This document shows, piece by piece, positions 55,895-64,000 of a DNA stretch of 64,000 nucleotides. The stretch spans positions 297,908,708 through 297,972,707 of the forward strand of contig OY986435.1 of the NCBI GenBank assembly GCA_963920525.1, written 5' to 3'. Below the pieces are notes generated by a model. It saw only the letters and a list, made by a program, of their open reading frames with translations. It searched no databases and was not told the DNA's origin. The position numbers and the translations under genes are program-made. The stretch's first letter is position 1. Every line of letters starts with the position of its first letter. The DNA comes from Dichetophora obliterata. Its lineage: Eukaryota; Arthropoda; Insecta; Diptera; Sciomyzidae.

Positions 55895-56865
55895 AAATAC
55901 ATATATACATTAAAATAATACATGTTTTTGCTTCGCATACTTCTTCTTTAGCCAATGCGACGCACTCCCATGCAAACAAAAACATTTTGCACCATTATCA
56001 GCACCTGCACTTTTTTCCTTATAGGAGTTTTTCAGGCCATTCCGTACGTGCTTTTTTATTCCGCCAACAGTGTTGTTATTCAATTACATTCATTGTTGTT
56101 ATTGTTTTTGCACTTGTTTGTTGCACATATTAAAAGTTAATCTCAAATGGAATTAAATGTTTTTGCTTTTGTTTTATACTCACTCACTCTTCGACAGTAA
56201 CACACGCACATACATGCACAGTAACAAAGCCAACAACTACTGTTGCTGGTGTTAAACTAATAATCACTGAGGTTTTTATGTGTTAGTGTCGATAATTAAA
56301 TTTCAACTGCGGCGACTTAATGGTAAAGCTTCGTTGATTGTAGGATTTTATTTGTCTGTTTTGTTGTTTTTGTTTGCTTCCTTGTTTTGCCTTAGCTTTT
56401 AAAGAAAGAAGATTAATATGCTTTTGTAATAAGTGTTTAATCACGAAGTTTAACTTGGAAAGAACCTCAACAAAGACATATATATTGAAAAGAGTATTAA
56501 ATCGATTTTCGATTATCAAAATTCGAAGTTAGAATATGGTCATTAGTGAAGAAATATAGATATATTGTAGAGATGTTTGGGATTGTGGGCTACTTTTTAA
56601 ATGTTGTAGAGGATGCACAGAATCTGTTTGTTCTTTTTCTACAATTAAAAAAATACGAGTTGACATTTTTTTATAACAAAAAAGATAATTAAGTTGAACA
56701 GTTTCTTCTTGAAAATTAATTTTTAATTACTTGCTACTACATAAACTTAAAGTAATATTTAAGAAAGCTAGAGAATTTTAAGGAATCATAAGAGTTTTTT
56801 TATTGCTTAAAATTGTGGGAACATGTAAATGGGCATTTTTGGCGGAATCGCCCATACACGTATAA
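55895..56865. other. Unassigned sequence
   Basis: Short frames only. No recognised gene or repeat. Confidence 0.4.
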
Positions 56866-56869
56866 GCCA

Positions 56870-57641
56870 ACGCCCGATTATAAATAAAATTTTTTTTTAG
56901 CTAAAACCAAACAGCGTTCAAACAAGGCCTAATTTTAAATATTTTTCTCGGCCGTACAAGAGTCGTTTGCAGGACTTTTTGGCCAAACAGAGACGGAGCA
57001 AGGGTCGTACAGCAGCCGTATAGAGTCCGTTTTTAAAAGAGCTCGGCTGTACAAAGGGCCTTACAGCGACCGTACATCGGCCGAGTATTGATTATTCTAC
57101 AATGAAAATTATCAGTGTTATTTAATGAAATCTGGGGAGAAGGTTTATATTGGAAAACCAGATAATAATATTGAATACAGTGATTAAAATATCATACAGA
57201 TAAAACTATACTGTTTCGTTGGAGCAATGTATTTCAACACAAGTAACAATACTATCAATATCAGCATCGCCGTGCAAGGCTTGCTTTTGCTGTTGCGCAT
57301 AGGTTTGCTGTTGACTAAGAGCTTTAAAAAATTTTGTGGCATCCCGAGTAAAAATATAAGCGGGTGAACAGCGGTCAGACATGAGCCAAACGGTCGTACA
57401 AGGGTCGAATGTTGCCTAAAATTAATTCAAAAAACTCAGGGGCTGAAAGTTGGGTCGAAGAACTGCCGTACAGCGGCCGTAGACATCAATTTAGGCCTTC
57501 TACGTTCGTTGTTCAACTCAAATTGTGGCCGCTGGGCTTTTCGGATTATTATTAAGCTATCTCTGATCCTTGTACCTACGTGAGGTCCATGCTTAACCAC
57601 TGATCGGCCGCTGTTCGCCAGCTCATATTTTTACTCGGGCG
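56870..57641. mobile_element. CCCGAG-ended repeat element, possibly two units
   Basis: The left end GCCCGATTATAAATAAAATTT (56871) and the reverse complement of the right end, GCCCGAGTAAAAATATGAGC, are similar. A third end, CCCGAGTAAAAATATAAGCGGGTGAACAGCGG (in parts, 57343), matches the right end closely over ~30 bp, so 57343-57639 alone also looks like a 297-bp inverted-repeat element. The interior is rich in GTCGTACA/GCCGTACAG words and is GC-richer than the flanks. No ORF. A fragment is at 985. Confidence 0.65.
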
Positions 57642-57871
57642 CTGTTAAAATTTCACAGGTAAAATGCTTCACCCACCACACCCTACTTTAATAATTGCTG
57701 AAATCAATAAAAAAAATCTTTATATCAATATCTCTGACTATTTTTTTGAAGTATTCATTCAAAAAACGCCATCATAATCGCTTATATTACATAAAGGTAT
57801 CTTTAAATAATTTGAAGACACAAAGAAAGATAGTGTTCCATGTACTTTTTTATATTTAAGTGGTTTCAGCA

Positions 57872-57930
57872 TAGGCGTCCACAGGGGGACAGGGGGCACT
57901 TTCCCCCCCTAGACAAGTAAATTTTTTTAT
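57872..57930 (+). mobile_element. hAT-like left end, partner not found
   Basis: CATAGGCGTCCACAGGGGG followed by GGGGCACTTTCCCCCCCTAG has the same plan as the hAT end at 42134 (CATTGGCGTC, G-run, C-run). No opposite end was located within the window. Confidence 0.5.
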
Positions 57931-57934
57931 AGTT

Positions 57935-58715
57935 CTGTATATTAAATCAAAAAAGCCGTAAGTTTAAATTTAACAATTTTAAGAGAGAAGCAAAAAACTT
58001 TCTAAATTGTAAGTTGTGCTTAAACTTAGGTCTTTGAAAATGTTGTTAATAAAAACGTCATTTTTAGTTGCAGAAGTGAAAAATTTTGCGAAACACGTAT
58101 TTTAATAAGGTGCATCATATCTATCACAAAATCGATTTTGAATTTATCGAAGCTTACGACTTTTTTATTTCATATGACGATATGTTCATTATATATTTCA
58201 CCCGCTTGAAAAAAAAATTGTCGGTGATGACATTATAATTTAGAACTGTAAGCGGAAACAAAATCTTTTTTTGCTCACTTCTTAAACATGCTCACATTAT
58301 TTTTTGCCCATTGTTCAAACAACAGTTTACTTTATTGGTCTGTATAGCATTATCGTGTTTTCTTACAGGTAGTCTTGCAGTAAAGTGTGTTTTTCAAAAC
58401 TATTAATCTTTATATTTAAACTAGAACAAATAAACATTATTCAACATAAATTCTAAAATGCTCGACAAAAGGCAATAAATTCGTTCATCAAATTGTAATT
58501 ATTATTGTGAAGAAATAATTAGGAAAATTTGTGGCGTCATTTGCCTTTGTTTGCTTCATTCTGTGTTCTCTTCGTTTTTGTTGTATTTTTGGCGAAGAGA
58601 CGATTTTCGTTTCATTTTTTTGTTTTTTCAAATTTTGTGCGTCATTTTTTGTTCTCTCCTGTGTTGTGCATACCTACTCCCATCGTCGCTTACTGTGTAA
58701 GGTAGAAACTATCAC
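57935..58715. other. AT-rich stretch, no recognised feature
   Basis: No gene recognised. It may be the interior of the hAT copy starting at 57872. Confidence 0.35.
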
Positions 58716-58722
58716 TGTTTAA

Positions 58723-58932
58723 CCCTGGATAACCAGTCGTTTCGACTAACACTGCTATCTTTTTTGTTTACAACCTTTTTTTCTCTCATCTGATCGTGTT
58801 CTCTATCCATATTGTAGTAACCACATTAGTTGCTAAGCTGCCCTCGTTGTGTTCGGATGTGTTTGGCTTTTTAATTGAATGGTGTGAATCTTTTTATAAA
58901 TGTAGTGTACGTCGAAGCGACTAACATTGGCT
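58723..58932. mobile_element. Possible TTAA-flanked MITE
   Basis: TTAA at 58719 and at 58933 bracket 210 bp. AGTCGTTTCGACTAAC near the left end and, in reverse complement of the right end, TTAGTCGCTTCGACG share the AGTCG-TTCGAC core. The terminal bases themselves do not match well. Confidence 0.3.
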
Positions 58933-58944
58933 TTAACGCAACTT

Positions 58945-59560
58945 TTTATACCTTAAGGGGTATATTAACATTGTCACTCCGTTCGTAACGCTTCTAAGGA
59001 GATGTGGTAGGTATAGAAAAGTATATATATTTTTGATCAGCATCACCTCTTGAGTCGATTAAGTCATGTCCGTCTGTCCATCTGTCTGTCTGTCGACACC
59101 ATTACAGCCACAATTTGTAAGCTATCGTAATGAAATAAAAAATATATGCTTATATTCAATAAACGAAGATAAAATTCGGGAATAAGCAAAATAGGATGAA
59201 AACCACGCCTACTTCCCATACGAAGTGACTTTATCAAAACGGTATCTCTTAAAATGCCACAAAAATTAATATATGAACTTGAAATTTTGCACATTAGTTT
59301 TGGAGTAAAATATTCACCACAGATTTGAAATTTGTCAAAATTGGATGAAAACCACGCCCACCTCACACACAAGGTGTCAATATAATACAAAACCTTCATA
59401 AGTTAAAAAAAATTATGGTTTAAGCTTGATATTTTACACATTATTTTTGATAATTAGGATGAACTCTGAGTTTAAAATTTTATATATTTGGTTAAAAACC
59501 ACGCCCCATAAAAGTGGTGGCATCAAAATTATACAACATTGACAACTTCGTATACACTAA
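58945..59560 (+). repeat. Dipteran interspersed repeat, longest copy in the window
   Basis: It starts CTTAAGGGGTATATTAACATTGTCACTCCG and contains GATCAGCATCACCTCTTGAGTCGATTAAG, GTCCGTCTGTCCATCTGTCTGTCTGTC and then three successive AAACCACGCC blocks (59207, 59347, 59497) spaced 140-150 bp. The internal part is therefore a tandem of diverged units. Confidence 0.75.
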
Positions 59561-59564
59561 AATA

Positions 59565-60025
59565 TGGATGTGAAGGTATTTTAACTTCGGTTAAGTCGAA
59601 GTTAATTTCTTTGTTGTAGGAATGTAGTGTTTTGGTTATAAGTTTTTTGTAGTGGTGCAGCGAATTGTGTCTGTTGTGCTAAATAATTGACTTAAACTTT
59701 TTTATTTTAATATTAATAATTAAAGCTTTATTCGTATAATGATAGAAGATCCTTTTAAGTTTTTATGTTTATTTACTTACTATTTTTTTCAATAATATTA
59801 TGTTATATATCTCGAAGTGATGAAATAAGTAGCTCATGAAAATATGTAAAAAATAAAAAAAAACCAAAGACCAACATTCATGTTTTTTTGAGTAGAATAT
59901 ACATAGTTTTCCATTTTCCATATTCCGGTGTTGCAATCGCATCAATAATGCATAATATGCCTAATTAGTAACGATACCATTTCATTAACCCTTGTTTTAA
60001 AAACACTTTTCAATACATATTCTTA
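59565..60025. other. AT-rich stretch, no recognised feature
   Basis: No gene recognised. Confidence 0.4.
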
Positions 60026-60029
60026 AATT

Positions 60030-62197
60030 AAAAAATTTTTCTACGAATTTTATTCGAAATTTTCAGCCACTAATACAATTCGTAGAATGGACGTACTTTG
60101 GTACACATTTCAAATATTTTATTCGTATTCGAACAAAATTAAATGTATTTTTACGAATACATTAACGAATGATCCTAATACCTAGTTACGAAGAAAAATC
60201 TTCTGTTCAGCAGGGGTTGAACCGTGGTTCTTTAGCTTATGGGCCACGTATTCTTCCAGTAGGCTACGGCCAGCTTGCAATTACACATTTTCTGATATTC
60301 TGTAATTGTTCGACAAACTAGTCCGAATGATTTCAGTTGTTAATTTTTTAAACTCAACTAAAACTTCGTCCTTCTTCGAGTAATGCGTACGATCAACCTA
60401 CGAAAGACATTTTTGTAAATACTACGAATGTAGTGAAAGAAATTACGAAGTTATTCTTACGTGAAATTCACGAATCTTAAGGAATATCCCTTATTAGTCG
60501 AAGATCATTATTCGGAGCAACAAATAGCAGAGGGCATTTAAGTCAATTACGGATATAAACTTTGACGAACAGCAAATTTATGTTTTAAAGTCATTGTAAA
60601 CAAGCAGAAGGCAAAGTAAATAAATTTTATAAAAAAATTAATGTTTTCCAATAAGTCGGCTTGTTTTCTATCACAAAGATGAGTTTGGATTTTTTTTTAT
60701 ATTTTCTAAACTTAATAAAATGACAAACAATCCTGAGCAAAGATTCTAATTCAAATGCGAAAGAAAAAATAAGGAAATCTAATAGAGCAGGCCAATTTCG
60801 GATCAAGGACTAATTTTTGAAAAAAATCTTATATCACATTAAGCAAACAATTTTACATTAGAATTTGTTATAGTCAAGAAATTTATATGATACTAGCTTA
60901 AACCCGGCGCGTTGCTGCCGCGGCCCCGTTGCCAAACGCGAATAAAATGTTATCAGTGAAACTGTATATGTAAATTGTGGTCGAATACTCAATTCCATGG
61001 CTGTGCGACCTATAACTCAAAAGCTGTAGAATTTCTCAAATTTTGGTTGCATGGGAGGTGACACGCCCCCTTGTCCAACGCCATACAAAGTTATCAGTAA
61101 AACTGCATGTGTAAATTGAGTTCGAATGCTGAATTCCGAGGCTTTGTTTGCTTTGTTTGATTGACTCAAAAGCTATTCGATATCGCAAATTTGGGTTGTA
61201 TAAGAGGTGCCACGCCCCTTTGTCCAACTCCCATAAAATTTTATCAGTAAAACGCCACGTGTAAATTGTGGTCGAATTTCGAATTCCAAGGATGTGCGGC
61301 CTATAACTCCAAAGCTATTCGATATCGCAAATTTGGGTTGTATGGGAGGTGCCACGCCCCCTTGTCCAACTCTCACAAAATTTTATCTGCGAAGCGGCAC
61401 GTGTAAATTGTCGAATACCGAATTCCGAGGCTAAGCGGCTTATAACTCCAAAGATATTCGATATCGCAAATTTGGGTTGTACGGGAAGTGCCACGCCCAC
61501 TGTTAGTAGGAGGTTGAAATATACTTTACGACCTATTCTCATACCTACAAAATATACATACAAAATTTCATGAAAATCGGTCGAGCCGTTTCGGAGGAGT
61601 TCGATTACGTACCCCGTGACAGAAGAATTTTATATATTAGATAAACGTAAATAGGAAACTCGATTTGAAACTATCATTTTATACTTCTTAAAATTAACGT
61701 TTTGTAGCGGCGCCCATCCAGTTTGAGAATTTTCTGGAATTTTTTACGCATCACGTGCTTATATTAAACCAGGATTGAAAATCAAGCCTAGCAGGGAGGT
61801 TGTGGAATATGTTAAGAAAAGTTATGAAATCCAAAACAAATCGAATATATTGTACATGTACCTAGGATAAAGACCTCACATTATTTAATTTATTAAACTA
61901 TTAAGAATATTTGCTTTAGGTAAAAATTACAAAAATGTATTACATGACAAAAAAACAAAATAATATTTTTTCATATTTCGGACGTGATACGGGTGAGATT
62001 TTTACACCATCTTTAAAATATATTAGATTTTTGTATGTGTATAAGAGTGTGTCAACAGGTGCAGTGTGCGTATCATGTTTACAAAATTAGTACCAAAAAG
62101 CGTAGTAAATAGCATTATATAGGTTACATTTTGTTTATGTTCATTCTAGATTTATGCCTCTCAATCCCCCCTAGAACAAATCCTGCGGACGACCATG
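60030..62197 (+). repeat. Long interspersed repeat, copy B, with nested ACTAGC repeat
   Basis: The left part (60030-60500) is ACGAAT-rich like 27880-28050. 60200-60360 holds one tRNA-like unit (GGGGTTGAACCGTGG on plus = B box on minus). The rest follows copy A (44400-46536), interrupted by 60892-61642. The right end CCCCCCTAGAACAAATCCTGCGGACGACCATG closely resembles hAT ends (reverse complement CATGGTCGTCCGCAGG). Confidence 0.7.
60892..61642 (+). repeat. ACTAGCTTAAACCCGGCG repeat with ~140-bp internal tandem array
   Basis: The head ACTAGCTTAAACCCGGCGCG and the tail (AAATTTCATGAAAATCGGTC, GAGCCGTTTCGGAGGAGTTCG, TTATATATTAGAT) match the class of the 24263 copy. Inside, four diverged units repeat; the phrase CACGCC falls at 61072, 61211, 61353 and 61492 (spacing 139, 142, 139). 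Each unit holds AACTCCAAAGCTATTCGATA, TCGCAAATTTGGGTTGTATG and GGGAGGTG. The stacked minus-strand frames here are simply read-through of the array, not genes. Confidence 0.75.
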
Positions 62198-62198
62198 A

Positions 62199-62206
62199 GT
62201 TTCAAA
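62199..62206. repeat. Left 8-bp target duplication of the foldback element
   Basis: GTTTCAAA; the identical octamer is at 63285-63292. Confidence 0.9.
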
Positions 62207-63284
62207 CATAGATGGGCACTTTGCAGTACCAGTAAAATTGCAGTAAAAATAAATTTTTACTGATAATGAAATTCAATTTGCATTACCAGTAAAATTTTAC
62301 TGATTACTGAAAAAAATTGCAGTAAAAATAAATTTTTACTGATTACTGGGAAAAAATTGCAGAACAAATAAATTTTTACTGATAATGAAATTCAATTTGC
62401 ATTACCAGTAAATTTTTACTGATTACTGGAAAAAATTGCAGTAAAAATAAATTTTTACTGATAATGAAATTTAATTTGCATTACCAGTAAATTTTTACTG
62501 ATTACTGAAAAAATTTGCAGTAAAAATAAATTTTTACTGATTACTGAAAAAAATTGCAGTAAAAATAAATTTTTACTGATTACTGAAAAAAATTGCAGTA
62601 AAAATAAATTTTTACTGATTACTGAAAAAAATTGCAGTAAAAATAAATTTTTACTGATTACTGAAAAAATTGCAGTAAAAATTTATTTTTGCAATTTTGT
62701 TCAGTAATCAGTAAAATTAATTTTTACTGCATTAATTAAAAAAAATTGCAGTAAAAATAAATTTTTACTGATTACTGAAAATATTGCAGTAAAAATTTAT
62801 TTTTGCAATTTTATTCAGTAAGCAGTAAAAATTTATTTTTACTGCAAATTTTTTCAGTAATCAGTAAAAATTTATTTTTACTGCAATTTTTTTCAGTAAT
62901 CAGTAAAAATTTATTTTTACTGCAATTTTTTTCAGTAATCAGTAAAACTTTATTTTTACTGCAAATTTTTTCAGTAATCAGTAAAAATTTACTGGTAATG
63001 CAAATTAAATTTCATTATCAGTAAAAATTTATTTTTACTGCAATTTTTACCAGTAATCAGTAAAAATTTACTGGTAATGCAAATTGAATTTCATTATCAG
63101 TAAAAATTTATTTGTACTGCAATTTTTTCCCAGTAATCAGTAAAAATTTATTTTTACTGCAATTTTCTCCAGTAATCAGTAAAAATTTACTGGTAATGCA
63201 AATTGAATTTCATTATCAGTAAAAGTTTACTGATTACTGCTTCTAGTAATGCAGTAAATATTTACTGCAGTGTGCCCATGTATG
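62207..63284. mobile_element. 1078-bp foldback element of hAT type built from a ~39-bp repeat
   Basis: The ends are CATAGATGGGCAC and, reverse complemented, CATACATGGGCAC, with GTTTCAAA duplicated on both sides. Nearly the whole interior consists of GCAGTAAAAATAAATTTTTA and CTGATTACTGAAAAAAATT units: forward in the left half, reversed in the right half, with two switches of direction near the centre (62680-62800). AATGAAATTCAATTTGCATTACCAGT variants sit at mirrored outer positions. The element could fold into one very long hairpin. Open frames in it are repeat read-through (Leu/Phe-rich), not genes. No transposase is encoded; a hAT enzyme in trans is inferred from the 8-bp duplication. Confidence 0.9.
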
Positions 63285-63292
63285 GTTTCAAA

Positions 63293-64000
63293 GCACTCTT
63301 GTCATTTTTGTATATTAATATATATATAAAAAAGATGCATTTTTAAAGCGTTACATCATAACTTTGGACGCGATTGAGTCAACTTCCTTGCTAAGGACTA
63401 ACAAACAAACACTTTAAGAATAAAACGCGAACTTAATAAAAAAACTAAACATGCTACAACGACTTGCCCTATAATCGATCATCCAAAAGGTGTGCAGGAT
63501 GAAAGACTTCCTTGCACTATATTCTGAACACTTAATTTATGGTGTGCTTCGCAGCACTTGCCATTGCATTAAATTAATTTTAAATAATGTCACTCATGCC
63601 TGCGGGAAGGAGTTACTGTCTTACTGCTTTTTCTGTCAGCTGAACAAATTAATGATTTTTCATCCGCTAAATTAAACGCTATTAAAAAGACAGCAAAGAA
63701 TAGCTTTGAAAAACATGGGGAAAAATAAGAAGAATAGCAAAAAATAAGTTGTTTAGTTTTTGTGAAAAGCTAATGGATACACATGTAATTCATTTGAACA
63801 CACACACACACACAAATATCTATAACAGCCTTAAGAGATATGTTGGCAATATGCGATGCGAACGTAGATAGAACGCTTGAGCATTAGCAAAGAAGCGATA
63901 AGAAAATAAATTTAATATCTGCACTTTTTGCTGTACTCGAATTTTTTTTCTATTTCAAATTTTTTTTTGCAGCCTTTCTGCAACGAGCTTAACATTAGCT
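63293..64000. other. Unassigned right edge of the window
   Basis: It has a CA microsatellite at about 63799-63814. No gene recognised. Confidence 0.4.

Noticed and set aside
61036..61563. Three overlapping minus-strand frames with similar peptides
   Set aside because: They repeat because they lie on the ~140-bp tandem units. No coding evidence.
62803..63024. 73-codon frame with repeated Leu/Phe/Ser peptide
   Set aside because: Pure read-through of the 39-bp repeat in the foldback element.

Overview
The window looks like dipteran chromosomal DNA, most likely from a brachyceran (tephritid-like) fly. This is inferred from very AT-rich non-coding sequence, short GT-AG introns, many eroded insect transposons, and the fly-type interspersed repeat carrying a GATCAGCATCACCTC core followed by GTCCGTCTGTC runs (6170-6425, 58945-59560). 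Nothing is organised as a bacterial or organellar operon. No species assignment was possible without a search.

The only host protein-coding sequence I recognise is on the minus strand: two consecutive exons (18114-17914 and 17529-17408) of an immunoglobulin-superfamily neural adhesion protein of the lachesin/klingon type. They are separated by a 384-bp intron and join in frame. The other exons are not visible, so much of the window is probably intron or flank of this long gene.

The rest is a layered transposon landscape. From left to right: a decayed Jockey-type LINE (1270-2060); small inverted-repeat elements; a decayed mariner (7334-8030); a ~370-bp tandem duplication (8935-9720); a complete DNA transposon with ~120-bp inverted repeats and an intact 557-codon ORF (10020-12590); a second transposon-like two-exon ORF with a 60-bp intron (12837-13679); the Ig exons; a pair of long bipartite repeats starting ACTAGCT (24263-25618, 60892-61642); a tRNA-related repeat trimer carrying a nested SINE with a perfect 16-bp target duplication (27850-29225); a piggyBac fragment (31995-32228); a 5'-truncated LINE with a probable 9-bp target duplication (32498-34394); an internally inverted LINE (35755-37165); a piggyBac-like MITE (38965-39454); a hAT element with a perfect 8-bp target duplication (42134-43892); a ~2-kb duplicated repeat (44400-46536 and 60030-62197); a LINE 3' end with an intact RNase H frame (46860-48360); a piggyBac-like element (49371-50721); a perfect 44-bp hairpin (50805-50919); a mariner relic (52930-53225); a CAACTGAATAATAACC tandem array (54056-54605); further MITEs; and a 1.08-kb foldback element with an 8-bp target duplication (62207-63284).

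The most novel item is the 10020-12590 element. Its ends (CACTG...CAGTG with TTA on both sides) look CACTA-like, its GC content is far above its surroundings, its ORF is uninterrupted, and the protein is one I know only as an uncharacterised multi-copy family. All calls are by eye from the sequence. No database search, dating or folding was run.
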